The position numbers and the translations under genes were made by a program. Under the pieces are notes generated by a model that worked only from the letters and a program-made list of their open reading frames with translations, had not been told where the DNA came from and did no database searches. A stretch of DNA of 64,000 nt from Baekduia alba (GTDB lineage Bacteria; Actinomycetota; Thermoleophilia; Solirubrobacterales; Solirubrobacteraceae): NCBI RefSeq assembly GCF_028416635.1, contig NZ_CP114013.1, forward strand, positions 1,426,001-1,490,000. The letters run 5' to 3'. Shown here piece by piece: positions 47,213 to 58,063 of the stretch. Position 1 is the stretch's first letter, and each line of letters begins with the position of its first letter.

Positions 47213-48502
47213 ATGGCAGAGCGTGAACCAATTGGCGTCATCGGCACTGGGTACGTCGGCCTCGTCACCGCGGCGGGCTTCGCGGAGCTGGGCAGCGATG
47301 TCTACTGCATCGACATCGACGAGTCCAAGATCGAGGGCCTCAAGAACGGCAAGATCCCGATCTACGAGCCTGGCCTGACCGAGCTGATCGAGAAGAACCG
47401 CGAGCGGATGCACTTCAGCACCGACATCAGCGACGCGCTGGAGCACGCGCGCCTGCTGTTCGTCGCGGTCGGCACCCCGCCCACCTACTCGGGCGACGCG
47501 GACCTGAGCGCCGTGCACGCGGTCGTCGCCTCGATGCCGGTCTCCGACCACCACGCGCTCGTCATGAAGTCGACCGTCCCGGCCGGCACGGGCGACTCGA
47601 TCAAGCGCCTGTTCAAGGAGACCGGCAAGGAGCAGTTCTCCTACGTGTCGTGCCCCGAGTTCCTCAAGGAGGGCTCGGCGGTCAAGGACTTCCTGCAGCC
47701 CGACCGCGTCGTCATCGGCGACGACGACGACTGGGCCGGCGACGCGGTGGCGCAGCTCTACGCGCCGCTGGACGCCCCGCTGGTCCGGACCGACATCAAC
47801 TCGGCCGAGATGATCAAGCACGCGTCCAACGCGTTCCTGGCCACGAAGATCTCGTTCATCAACGAGATCGCCAACGTGTGCGAGGCGACCGGCGCCGACG
47901 TCGTCGAGGTCGCCAAGGGCATGGGCCTGGACGACCGGATCGGGCCGAAGTTCCTCCAGGCCGGCCTCGGGTTCGGCGGCTCCTGCTTCCCGAAGGACGT
48001 CACGGCGCTCAAGCAGCTCGCCGGCAACTCGGGCTACCACTTCCAGCTGCTCAACTCGGTCATCGAGGTCAACGAGCTCCAGAAGCGCCGCGTCATGGGC
48101 AAGCTCGAGAAGCACCTCGGCTCGCTGATCGGCAAGCGCGTGGGCCTGCTCGGCCTGGCCTTCAAGCCGAACACCGACGACATGCGCGAGGCGACGTCGC
48201 TCGTGCTGTCGGCGCGGCTGCAGGCCGCCGGCGCCCAGGTCGTCGCCTACGACCCGATCGCCGAGGAGGAGGCGCGCAAGCTCATCACGGGCATCGAGTT
48301 CGCCTCCGGGGCCGAAGAGGTCGCCGAGGGCGCCGACGCGGTCGTGCTCGTCACGGAGTGGGACGAGTTCAAGGCGTTGGACTTCGCCATGGTCGCCGGA
48401 AAGATGAAGGGCGACCTGCTGATCGACGGGCGCAACGCCCTGGACCCCGACGCCGTGCGCGCCGCAGGACTCGTGTACGAGGGCGTCGGCCGCGGGCACT
48501 GA
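47213..48502 (+). CDS. ugd: UDP-glucose 6-dehydrogenase
   Basis: The 429-residue enzyme has the NAD motif GTGYVGLVTAAGFAELG, SCPEFLKEGSAVKDFLQPDR, and the catalytic cysteine in GFGGSCFPKD. It oxidises UDP-glucose to UDP-glucuronate, a precursor of acidic wall or capsule glycans. It lies behind the LCP pair and before two further sugar-nucleotide genes; its substrate could come from the pyrophosphorylase at 58803. TAGCCT at 47197-47202 is a likely -10. Confidence 0.95.
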   Translation: MAEREPIGVIGTGYVGLVTAAGFAELGSDVYCIDIDESKIEGLKNGKIPIYEPGLTELIEKNRERMHFSTDISDALEHARLLFVAVGTPPTYSGDADLSAVHAVVASMPVSDHHALVMKSTVPAGTGDSIKRLFKETGKEQFSYVSCPEFLKEGSAVKDFLQPDRVVIGDDDDWAGDAVAQLYAPLDAPLVRTDINSAEMIKHASNAFLATKISFINEIANVCEATGADVVEVAKGMGLDDRIGPKFLQAGLGFGGSCFPKDVTALKQLAGNSGYHFQLLNSVIEVNELQKRRVMGKLEKHLGSLIGKRVGLLGLAFKPNTDDMREATSLVLSARLQAAGAQVVAYDPIAEEEARKLITGIEFASGAEEVAEGADAVVLVTEWDEFKALDFAMVAGKMKGDLLIDGRNALDPDAVRAAGLVYEGVGRGH

Positions 48503-48511
48503 GGCCCGTTC

Positions 48512-49633
48512 GTGCAGGCGGTCATCCTCGTCGGGGGAGAGGGCACGCGGCTCCGGCCGCTCACGTCCCGGCAGCCCAAGCCGGTCATCACGCTGGTCGA
48601 CCGGCCGTTCCTGGTGTACATGCTCGAGTGGCTGCGCCGCCACGGGGTCGACGACGTCATCCTGTCGTGCGGCTTCGAGCCGACCAAGATCCGCGAGGCG
48701 CTGGGCGATGGCTCGTCGCTGGGGCTGAAGCTCCGCTACGTCGTCGAGCCCGAGCCGCGCGGGACCGCCGGCGCGCTGAAGTACGCGGCCGACGAGCTCG
48801 GCGGGCTCGAGGACCGGTTCCTGATGCTCAACGGCGACGTCCTGACCGACGTCGACGTCACCGCGCAGGTCGCCCAGCACGCGGCGACGGGCGCGGTCGC
48901 GACGCTCGGGCTGGTCCCCGTCGAGGACCCGTCGGCCTACGGGCTGGTCCTGTGCGACCGCGACCACGCGGTCACGGGCTTCCTGGAGAAGCCCGCGCCG
49001 TCGCAGCTGGGCGGCATCGACCGCTATTACATCTCGGCCGGCATCTACGTCCTGGAGCACCAGGTGCTCGACATGATCCCGTCGGGGCAGAACGTGTCGA
49101 TCGAGCGCGCGATCTGGCCGGCGCTGGTCGGCAACGGCCTGCACGGCTCGCGCGCCGAGGGCGCGTACTGGATGGACATCGGGACGCCCGAGCGCTACCT
49201 CCAGGGCACCTTCGACATCCTGGAGGGCAACGTCCAGACTGGCGTCGCCGAGCGGCTGGGCTCCGGCTTCCTGGCGGTGGCGGACGACGTCGTCGCCGAC
49301 GGGCGCATCGTCCCGCCGGCCGTCGTCGGCGCCGGCTCGACGATCGCCGCGGGCGCGCACGTCGGCTCGCTGGTCGTGCTCGGCGCGGGCGTGACGATCG
49401 GTGCGGGCGCGCGCGTGGAGCGCGCCGTGGTCCTGGACGGCGTGACCGTCGGGGCGGGCGCGGTGCTCGCCGACTGCATCGTCGCGGCCGGCGTCGAGAT
49501 CGCCGACGGCGCCGTCGTCCGCGGCGGCGCGGTGCTCGGCGAAGGTGTCCGCGTGGGCGCCGGGAACGTGCTCTCGGCGGGCATCAAGGTGTTCCCCGGG
49601 ACGGACCTGCCGGCGGGCGCGATCAAGTTCTGA
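48512..49633 (+). CDS. Sugar-1-phosphate nucleotidyltransferase (GDP-mannose pyrophosphorylase-like)
   Basis: The 373-residue protein has the pyrophosphorylase motif LVGGEGTRLRPLT with PKPVITLVDRPFLVYML, then a C-terminal hexapeptide left-handed beta-helix (about 255-365). The two-domain form and MLNGDVLTD resemble ManC/GMPP-type enzymes. It makes an NDP-sugar from NTP and hexose-1-phosphate; mannose-1-P is my best guess given the phosphomannose isomerase next door. GTG start 9 bases after ugd. Confidence 0.87.
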   Translation: MQAVILVGGEGTRLRPLTSRQPKPVITLVDRPFLVYMLEWLRRHGVDDVILSCGFEPTKIREALGDGSSLGLKLRYVVEPEPRGTAGALKYAADELGGLEDRFLMLNGDVLTDVDVTAQVAQHAATGAVATLGLVPVEDPSAYGLVLCDRDHAVTGFLEKPAPSQLGGIDRYYISAGIYVLEHQVLDMIPSGQNVSIERAIWPALVGNGLHGSRAEGAYWMDIGTPERYLQGTFDILEGNVQTGVAERLGSGFLAVADDVVADGRIVPPAVVGAGSTIAAGAHVGSLVVLGAGVTIGAGARVERAVVLDGVTVGAGAVLADCIVAAGVEIADGAVVRGGAVLGEGVRVGAGNVLSAGIKVFPGTDLPAGAIKF

Positions 49634-49678
49634 TGGAGTTCACGTCGTGCGAGCGACCGAGGGGATGAGGAGCGAAGC

Positions 49679-50740
49679 ATGACGACGACCAACCTGGAGC
49701 TCGATCGGGACAGCATCGGGCGCATCGACACGACGGATCAGCTGACCGACGTGCTGGCGATCCCGGAGCATCTGCGCGACGCGCTGTGGAAGGCGGAATC
49801 GGCGCAGATGGGCTCGTGGGACTCGCCCGCCGGCCTCGTCGTCGCGGGTATGGGCGGCTCGGCGATCGGCGGCGCGCTCGCGCGTGCGGCGCTCGGCGAC
49901 ACCGCCTCGCGGCCGATCCTCAGCGCGCGCGCCTACGGCCTGCCGCCGTGGACGACGCCGGACACGACCGTGCTCTGCGCGTCCTACTCGGGCGACACCG
50001 AGGAGACCCTGGCCTGCTACGAGGCGGCGGGCGCGCTGGGCGCGACGCGCGTCGTGGCGACCAGCGGCGGCAAGCTCGCCGAGCTGGCGCGCGCCGACGG
50101 CGTCCCGGTCATCCCGGTCGCCGGCGGGCTGCAGCCGCGCGCGGCGGTCGCCTACATGACGGTCGCGGCGCTGGAAGTCGCCGCGCGCTGCGGCGCCGGC
50201 CCGCGCTGCGCGTCGGACATCGACGTCGCCGCCGAGCACCTCGAGGAGCTCGTCGTCGAGTGGGGCCCGGAGGCTGCCGAGGACAACGCCGCCAAGGCGC
50301 TGGCCCGCGCGCTCGTGGGCACGGTCCCGGTCATCTACGGCGCCGGCTCGACGACCACGATCGCCTACCGCTGGAAGACCCAGCTCAACGAGAACGCCAA
50401 GGTCCCGGCCTTCTGGCACGAGCTGCCCGAGGCCGACCACAACGAGCTCGTCGGCTGGACCGGCGCGGCCGAGCTCGGCCGCTTCGGCGCCGTGTTCCTG
50501 GAGGACAGCGACACGCATCCGCGCATCGAGGACCGCGTCGAGCTGACCGAGGGCCTGATCCGCGAGGCGGCGACCGGGACGTTCCGGGTGCCGACGCGCG
50601 GGACGACCTCCTTCGAACGCGTCTTCTCGCTGATCCTGCTCGGCGACCTCGTGAGCGTCTACCTCGCCGCGCTCCGCGGCGTCGACCCGGGCCCGGTGGG
50701 CCTGATCGAGCAGCTCAAGGAGCAGCTGGCGCAGAAGTGA
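49679..50740 (+). CDS. Bifunctional phosphoglucose/phosphomannose isomerase-like SIS protein
   Basis: The 353-residue protein has two SIS domains, with AGMGGSAIGGALAR near 55-68 and SYSGDTEETLACYEAA near 102-117. A C-terminal PGI/PMI domain follows with NENAKVPAFWHELPEADHNE. It interconverts glucose-6-P or mannose-6-P with fructose-6-P, feeding the neighbouring nucleotidyltransferase. AGGAGCGAAGC precedes the ATG. Confidence 0.88.
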   Translation: MTTTNLELDRDSIGRIDTTDQLTDVLAIPEHLRDALWKAESAQMGSWDSPAGLVVAGMGGSAIGGALARAALGDTASRPILSARAYGLPPWTTPDTTVLCASYSGDTEETLACYEAAGALGATRVVATSGGKLAELARADGVPVIPVAGGLQPRAAVAYMTVAALEVAARCGAGPRCASDIDVAAEHLEELVVEWGPEAAEDNAAKALARALVGTVPVIYGAGSTTTIAYRWKTQLNENAKVPAFWHELPEADHNELVGWTGAAELGRFGAVFLEDSDTHPRIEDRVELTEGLIREAATGTFRVPTRGTTSFERVFSLILLGDLVSVYLAALRGVDPGPVGLIEQLKEQLAQK

Positions 50741-50821
50741 GGAGTGCCCACGTCGTGTCCCTGACGTAGGGCGCGGCGTGAGGTCAAGCGGCGTGGCGTC
50801 GTTCCGATCACTCGGGAGGAC

Positions 50822-53800
50822 ATGGTCCGCCGCCGCCTTGTCCTGCTCTTCGTGCTGCTCGCCGCCGTCTGCGAGGCGGTCGGCGGCGGCGTTGCGAGCG
50901 CGGCGACGATCGGGGTGGACGGCAGCGCGTTCCGCCTCGTCGCCGCGCCGGGCGAGACCAACAACATCGGCGTCAGCGTCAGCGCGAGCTACGTCGACGT
51001 CGCGTTCACGAGCGCCGGCCAGCTCACGAGCTCGACGGGCTCCTGCTGGCTGCGGACCTCGCTGAGCCTGCGCTGCTTGCGCTCCTCGGCGCTGGCCGTC
51101 GACCTCGGCGACGGCGACGACCGGCTGACGACGAGCGGTGCGTTCACGCTGCCGATCACGGTCGCCGACGGCGCCGGCAACGACGTCGTCACGACCGGAT
51201 CCGGCGCCGACACGTTCGTCGACGGGCCCGGCGACGACACCTTCAACGGCGGCTCCGGCGACGACCGCCTCGTCGCCGCGACCGCCGCCGACGGCGCCGA
51301 CGCCTTCGCCGGCGGCGCCGGAAGCGACACGGTGGACTACTCGGCACGGACCGCGCCGGTGAGCGTGACGCCGGACGGCCTCGTCGCCGACGACGGCGAG
51401 AGCGGCGAGCGCGACGCCGTGGGCGCCGACGTCGAGCGCGTGCTCGGCGGCGCCGGCGCCGACGTCCTGACCGCGGCCGCCACGACGACCCAGCTGTCAG
51501 GCGGCCCCGGCGACGACCGCCTCACCACGCTCGCCGCACCGGCCGCGACCCTGAGCGGCGGCGACGGCAACGACGCCCTGACCACGGCCGTCACGGGCGC
51601 GACGCTCGACGGCGACGCCGGCGACGACCAGCTGAACGCCGCCACGGTCATCCCGCCGCGCACCGGCACGCCGGCGACGACCGTCCTGGACGGCGGCGAC
51701 GGCAACGACGCCCTGCGCGGCTCGGCCGGCCCCGACCAGCTCACCGGCGGCGCCGGGAACGACCAGCTCGACGCCGGCCTCGGCGCCGACGGCCTCGACG
51801 GCGGCGCGGGCGCCGACACGCTGCTCGGCGGCGACGGCGACGACCACGCCGGCGGCGGCGACGGTGCCGACCAGCTCGTCGGTGGCGAAGGACGCGACGC
51901 GCTGAGCGGGAACGACGGCGACGACGTCGTCGATGCGGGCACCGGCGACGACGTCCTGGACGGCGGCGCGGGCGGCGACGTCCTGCGCGCCGGCGACGGC
52001 AACGACACGCTGCTCGGCGGCGACGGGGACGACGCGCTGGCCGGCGACGGCGGCGACGACCAGCTCACCGGCGGCGCCGGCGCCGACGCCCTCGCGGGCG
52101 GCGACGGGCGCGACAGCGCCGGCTACGCCGGCCGCGCGACGCCGGTCTCGCTGAGCCTGAACGGCGCCGCCGACGACGGCGCGGCGGGGGAGGGCGACAG
52201 CCTCGCCTCCGACCTCGAGACGCTGATCGGCGGCGACGCCGACGACCGCCTCTCCGGCGGGCCCGGCGCCACGTCGCTGCGCGGCGGCCCCGGGACCGAC
52301 ACGGTGGACTACTCCTCGGCGGCCAGCGGCGTCACGGTGTCGCTCGACGGCCAGGGCAACGACGGCGCGCCCGGCGAGGGCGACGACGTCCGCGACGTCG
52401 AGCACGTCGTCGGCTCCGCGTTCGACGACATCTTGATCGGCGGGCCCGAGGCCGACACGCTGGAGGGCGGCGACGGGGACGACCGCCTCGACGGCGGCGG
52501 CGGCCCGGACGCGCTGCTCGGCGGCAGCGGCTTCCACGACCGCGTCGACTACGCGTCGCGCACCACGGGCGTGAGCGTCACGCTCGACGGCGCCGCCGAC
52601 GACGGCGAGCCCGGCGAGGGCGACCTGGTCGGCGCCGACGTCGAGGACGTCACCGGCGGCGCCGGCAACGACACGCTGCGCGGCAGCGACGGCCCGAACG
52701 TCCTCAGCGGCGAGGGCGGAGCCGACCGGCTCGACGGCGCCGGCGGCGACGACCTCATCTCCGGCGGCAAGGGCGCCGACCAGCTCACCGGCGGGCCGGG
52801 CACCGACGCGATCGGCGCCTTCGACGGCGGCGACCCCGACGTCGTGACCTGCGACGGCTCGGACGTCGCGACCGTCGACGCCAAGGACAAGGCCTCCGGC
52901 TGTGGCGTTCTGCTCAAGCAGGCCAAGGCCGGCCCGGCGGCCAAGGCGGCGCAGGTCGGCGCGGCGAGCGTGACGACGGCGGCGATCTCCGCCCGTCTCG
53001 GCCACGGCGTCGGCGTGACGACCGCCGCCGCGAGCAGCGGCACGGCCGCCGCCGCGCGCCCCGTCGTCCGCCACGGCGGCCCGGGCGTCGACGTCCTGCG
53101 CGGCCGCGCCGGCGACGACCGGCTCAGCGGTGGGCGCGGCAACGACAACCTCGACGGCGGCGCCGGCGACGACGCGCTGGCCGGCGGCTTCGGCCACGAC
53201 ACGCTGCGCGGGCGCGCCGGCAGCGACACCCTGCACGGCGACGAGGCGCCCGACCGGCTCGACGGCGGCAGTGGCGACGACAGCCTCTTCGGCGACACCG
53301 GCGGCGACCGCCTGACCGGCGACGGCGGCAACGACGCGCTGGCCGGCGCGTCCGGCGACGACCGCCTCGACGGCGGCGCCGGCGACGACGAGCTCTCCGG
53401 CGGCTTCGGCCACGACACGCTGATCGGCGGCCTGGGCACCGACGACCTCGACGGCGGCGAGGCGCTCGACCGCCTCGACGGCGGCCCGGGCTTCGACACG
53501 CTCGACGGCGGCTCCGGCGCCGACGTCGTGCGGGGCGGCGACGGCGACGACGTCGTGGCCGGCGGCAGCGGCCGCGACGACCTCTCCGGCGGGCCCGGCA
53601 ACGACACGCTGCAGGCCAACGACCGCGGCGGCGACGAGCACATCGACTGCGGCCCGGGCGAGGACACGGTGCTCGTCGACCCAGCCAACGCCGCCGGCGG
53701 CTACGCCGACCGCCAGCTGCTGAGGTCCGGCGGCGTCGTCGGCTGCGAGCACGTCGTCGAGGCCCAGCCGCCGGCGAAGAACCCCCAGGCCGGCATGCAG

Positions 53801-54256
53801 GTCCTGACGCTCGACACCGGCGACGCGGTGCGCGGCGCCGACCGCGACGACAAGCTCCTCGGCGGCGCCGGCGGCGACGTCCTGGACGGCACGCGCGGCA
53901 ACGACCTGCTGTGGGGCGACCGCGATCCCGGCACCGCCGCACCCGACCTGCTGCTCGGCGGCGAGGGCGACGACACCATCTACGGCGGCGGCGGACCGGA
54001 CTACGTCGACGGCGGTCCCGGCAACGACGTCCTGCAGGGCGACGACGGCCCGGACGTCATCCGCGGCGGCGCCGGCAACGACGTGATCCGGCCGGGGCGC
54101 GGCGACGACGTCGTGCGCGGCGGCTCGGGCAACGACACGATCCACGCGGCGGCCGACGGCTCGGGCGACGTCATCGACTGCGGCGCGGGCACCGACGTGG
54201 CGGAGATCGACAAGGGCGACGAGGTCGACGGCTGCGAGACGGTTCGGCGCAAGTAG
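50822..54256 (+). CDS. Giant secreted RTX-type repeat protein (1144 aa)
   Basis: A signal peptide (1-28) is followed by nearly continuous GGxGxDxLx nonapeptides, the Ca2+-binding beta-roll repeats of RTX proteins, in several blocks (about residues 115-700 and 755-1140). Four copies of another module (VDYS...VxvslDGxxxDGxxGExD) interrupt them, starting near 51327, 52110, 52299 and 52540. A non-repeat linker rich in Ala/Lys separates the blocks near 695-750. No enzymatic domain is visible, so a structural, adhesive or biofilm role is likely. Preceded by GGGAGGA. Confidence 0.88.
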   Translation: MVRRRLVLLFVLLAAVCEAVGGGVASAATIGVDGSAFRLVAAPGETNNIGVSVSASYVDVAFTSAGQLTSSTGSCWLRTSLSLRCLRSSALAVDLGDGDDRLTTSGAFTLPITVADGAGNDVVTTGSGADTFVDGPGDDTFNGGSGDDRLVAATAADGADAFAGGAGSDTVDYSARTAPVSVTPDGLVADDGESGERDAVGADVERVLGGAGADVLTAAATTTQLSGGPGDDRLTTLAAPAATLSGGDGNDALTTAVTGATLDGDAGDDQLNAATVIPPRTGTPATTVLDGGDGNDALRGSAGPDQLTGGAGNDQLDAGLGADGLDGGAGADTLLGGDGDDHAGGGDGADQLVGGEGRDALSGNDGDDVVDAGTGDDVLDGGAGGDVLRAGDGNDTLLGGDGDDALAGDGGDDQLTGGAGADALAGGDGRDSAGYAGRATPVSLSLNGAADDGAAGEGDSLASDLETLIGGDADDRLSGGPGATSLRGGPGTDTVDYSSAASGVTVSLDGQGNDGAPGEGDDVRDVEHVVGSAFDDILIGGPEADTLEGGDGDDRLDGGGGPDALLGGSGFHDRVDYASRTTGVSVTLDGAADDGEPGEGDLVGADVEDVTGGAGNDTLRGSDGPNVLSGEGGADRLDGAGGDDLISGGKGADQLTGGPGTDAIGAFDGGDPDVVTCDGSDVATVDAKDKASGCGVLLKQAKAGPAAKAAQVGAASVTTAAISARLGHGVGVTTAAASSGTAAAARPVVRHGGPGVDVLRGRAGDDRLSGGRGNDNLDGGAGDDALAGGFGHDTLRGRAGSDTLHGDEAPDRLDGGSGDDSLFGDTGGDRLTGDGGNDALAGASGDDRLDGGAGDDELSGGFGHDTLIGGLGTDDLDGGEALDRLDGGPGFDTLDGGSGADVVRGGDGDDVVAGGSGRDDLSGGPGNDTLQANDRGGDEHIDCGPGEDTVLVDPANAAGGYADRQLLRSGGVVGCEHVVEAQPPAKNPQAGMQVLTLDTGDAVRGADRDDKLLGGAGGDVLDGTRGNDLLWGDRDPGTAAPDLLLGGEGDDTIYGGGGPDYVDGGPGNDVLQGDDGPDVIRGGAGNDVIRPGRGDDVVRGGSGNDTIHAAADGSGDVIDCGAGTDVAEIDKGDEVDGCETVRRK

Positions 54257-54292
54257 GGACTGAGCGTGCCCGCGGGCGGGCACCGGTCTGAC

Positions 54293-54829
54293 ATGGCCTT
54301 CCTCTTCCGCCTGCCGCTGATGCTGCTCGAGCTGCTGCTGCGCCGCCTGCTCGGCGGCGACGACGACGCCCGCGTCGCGCCGATCGTCACCGACCAGGCC
54401 GCACGGGACGCCGCGACGCCCGCGCCGCCTCCGCCCCCGCCGGGCGGCGGCGCCTTCACCGGCACCGGCTCGGCCAACGGCGGCGCGCCGCCGCCGACGG
54501 CCGACGAGGCCATCGCGCGCCGCCGCGCGCGCGACGAGGCCAACGCCGCCGCGCCGGACCCGGGCCCGCCCACGCCGCTGCGCCCGATCGGCGGCTCGGC
54601 GGCCGCCGGCCACCTCGACACCGAGCCCACCGTGGTCGAGTCCTTCGGCGATCCCGACGACGTCGGCGGCACGATCACCGTCGACCCGCCGTGGCCCGGC
54701 TACGACGGCGACACGGCCACGGCGATCGTCGCGCGTCTGCGCGACGCCGACAACGCCACCAAGGGCGTCGTCGCCCTCTACGAGGCCGCGCACAAGGGGC
54801 GCAAGACGGTCCTGAAGGCCGCGGGCTGA
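54293..54829 (+). CDS. Hypothetical Pro/Ala-rich protein
   Basis: The 178-residue protein begins with a hydrophobic/Leu-Arg segment (MAFLFRLPLMLLELLLRRLL). A low-complexity Pro/Gly/Ala stretch with a run of prolines and glycines follows (about 40-70), then a C-terminal 60 residues that look folded (VARLRDADNATKGVVALYEAAHKGRKTVLKAAG). No family is known. GTG at 54266 would add nine residues; ATG at 54293 is preferred. Confidence 0.55.
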   Translation: MAFLFRLPLMLLELLLRRLLGGDDDARVAPIVTDQAARDAATPAPPPPPPGGGAFTGTGSANGGAPPPTADEAIARRRARDEANAAAPDPGPPTPLRPIGGSAAAGHLDTEPTVVESFGDPDDVGGTITVDPPWPGYDGDTATAIVARLRDADNATKGVVALYEAAHKGRKTVLKAAG

Positions 54830-54842
54830 CACCCGCGCCAAA

Positions 54843-54864
54843 CCTTGACACGATCGTGGTAAGG
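54843..54864. promoter_or_regulatory. Palindromic operator upstream of the MerR-ahcY pair
   Basis: A 22-bp imperfect palindrome (18 of 22 positions symmetric) has the perfect core CACGATCGTG and ends CCTT/AAGG. It contains TTGACA (54845-54850) and lies 10 bases before the likely TTG start, so bound protein would block transcription. The MerR-type product is the obvious candidate. Confidence 0.65.
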
Positions 54865-54873
54865 TTGGGGGCG

Positions 54874-55262
54874 TTGACGGACGCCCTCACCATCCACGAG
54901 GCAGCGGAGACGACGGGCTGGTCCCCTCGCATGCTCCGCTACATCGAGCGCAACGGGCTGATCGAGCCCCAGCGCTCCGCCGCCGGCTACCGCCTGTACG
55001 GGGCAGCCGAGTTGCAGCGCCTGCGCACGCTCAAGGAGCTGCTCGGCGACTACGACCTCGGCCTGGGTGACATCGGCTTCGCGCTCCGCCTGCGCCGCGA
55101 CTCCTCGTTGCGGGACGCGGTGGACGCGTGGTTCGAGGCCAAGCCGGAGCGTCCCGACGACGTCCCGGCGGCCAACTGGCTCACGTTCGAGCAGGAGAAG
55201 CACTCCAAGCTCCTCGAGGCCGTCCGCGCCCGACAGACCCAACCGACCCCCACGGAGACCGC

Positions 55263-55266
<4 letters not shown>
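54874..55266 (+). CDS. MerR-family transcriptional regulator
   Basis: The 130-residue protein has a MerR winged helix at the N-terminus ([37 protein letters not shown]) and a short C-terminal region. There are no Cys residues for metal binding, unlike metal-sensing MerR proteins. TTG at 54874 is chosen because it gives the standard MerR N-terminus after GGGGG; GTG at 54856 would fall within the palindrome. Its TGA overlaps the ahcY ATG, so it probably controls S-adenosylhomocysteine turnover. Confidence 0.85.
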
Positions 55267-56732
<1,466 letters not shown>

Positions 56733-56735
56733 TCG

Positions 56736-57980
56736 CTGAGCGACATCGCGGACATCGCGCTCGCGGACGCGGGGCGGACGGGCATCGAATGGGCGGACGC
56801 CCAGATGCCCGTCCTGCGCTCCATCCGCGAGCGCTTCGGCGACCAGCGACCCCTGGACGGCCTCACGGTCGGGGCGTGCCTGCACGTCACGGCCGAGACG
56901 GCCAACCTGGTGCGGACGCTGGTCGCCGGCGGCGCGCGCGTGGCGCTGTGCGCCGCCAACCCGCTGGCCACGCAGGACGCGGTGGCCGCGGCGATCGCGC
57001 AGGTTGAAGGGGTCGAGGTCTTTGCGCGCCACGGCGAGGACCTCGACACCTACGCCGGCCACGTCGCCGACGTGCTCGAGCTCGCGCCGAACATCACGCT
57101 CGACGACGGGGCGGACCTGCTCGTGACGCTGCACGCGGTCCGCCCGGACCTGGCGGAGGCGCTGCTCGGCGGGACCGAGGAGACGACGTCCGGCCTGGTG
57201 CGCCTGCGCGCGATGCAGGCCGACGGCCGGCTCGCGTGCCCGGTCCTCGCGGTCAACGAGGCGCGCGCCGAGCGCGTGTTCAACGACCATTACGGGACGG
57301 CGCAGTCGACGCTCGACGGCATCCTGCGCGCCACCAACCTGCTGCTCGCGGGGCGGACCGTGGTCGTGCTCGGGTACGGGCCCACGGGCCGCGGCATCGC
57401 GCTGCGCGCGCGCGGCGCGGGCGCCCAGGTCGTCGTCTGCGAGGTCGACCCCGTCGCCGGGCTCGATGCGCGGATGGAGGGCTTCGAGGTCATGCCGTCG
57501 CTCGACGCGGCGGCGCGCGGCGACATCTTCATCACGGTCACCGGCGCGCCGGGCGTGCTCGGCCGCGAGCACTTCGAGGCGATGAAGGACGGCGCGGTCC
57601 TGGCCAACGCCGGGCACTTCGACGTCGAGATCGACCTCGCCGCCCTGCGCGAGGTCGGCGGCGAGGGCGTCGCCGTGCGGCCGCTGGTCTCGCAGCACAC
57701 GCTGGCCGGCGGGCGCAAGCTGAACCTCCTGGCGTCCGGCCGCGTCGTGAACCTCGCCGCGGGCGAGGGCCATCCGGCGTCGGTCATGGACCTGTCGTTT
57801 GCGCTGCAGGCGCTGTCGGTCGAGCACCTCGCCGCGAGCGAGGGCTCGCTGTCGGCCGGCGTCCATCCGGTGCCCGACGACATCGACCGCGAGGTCGCAC
57901 GGCTCAAGCTCGCCTCGCTCGGCGTCCGGCTCGACGAGCTGACGGCCGAGCAGCGCCGCTACCGGCGCTCCTGGGAGTAG
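56736..57980 (+). CDS. Second, divergent AhcY-like protein (probable CTG start)
   Basis: The protein resembles the shorter archaeal/Thermotoga-type SAHH: LHVTAET, CAANPLATQD, EETTSG, NAD motif GYGPTGRG and AGHFD. Homology to the ahcY N-terminus begins at codon 56739, upstream of the first ATG (56805). No ATG, GTG or TTG lies in between, so CTG at 56736 is the likely start (414 aa). It is in the same frame as ahcY, one codon after its TAG. The catalytic lysine position is Glu (57270-57272), Asp-Asn is Asn-Asp, and the HYRY tail is absent. It may be a non-hydrolytic or altered-specificity paralogue. Confidence 0.8.
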   Translation: MSDIADIALADAGRTGIEWADAQMPVLRSIRERFGDQRPLDGLTVGACLHVTAETANLVRTLVAGGARVALCAANPLATQDAVAAAIAQVEGVEVFARHGEDLDTYAGHVADVLELAPNITLDDGADLLVTLHAVRPDLAEALLGGTEETTSGLVRLRAMQADGRLACPVLAVNEARAERVFNDHYGTAQSTLDGILRATNLLLAGRTVVVLGYGPTGRGIALRARGAGAQVVVCEVDPVAGLDARMEGFEVMPSLDAAARGDIFITVTGAPGVLGREHFEAMKDGAVLANAGHFDVEIDLAALREVGGEGVAVRPLVSQHTLAGGRKLNLLASGRVVNLAAGEGHPASVMDLSFALQALSVEHLAASEGSLSAGVHPVPDDIDREVARLKLASLGVRLDELTAEQRRYRRSWE

Positions 57981-57991
57981 CCGGGAACGCG

Positions 57992-58009
57992 GCTGGTCCT
58001 CCGACCAGC
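57992..58009 (+). terminator. Hairpin after the AhcY-like gene
   Basis: GCTGGTC and GACCAGC pair perfectly over 7 bp with the loop CTCC, 11 bases after the stop codon. Confidence 0.55.
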
Positions 58010-58063
58010 GGCGCCGCCGTCGCCCCGTAGTACCTTCCCGGTCTCGCGACCTGGAGCCTCGCC

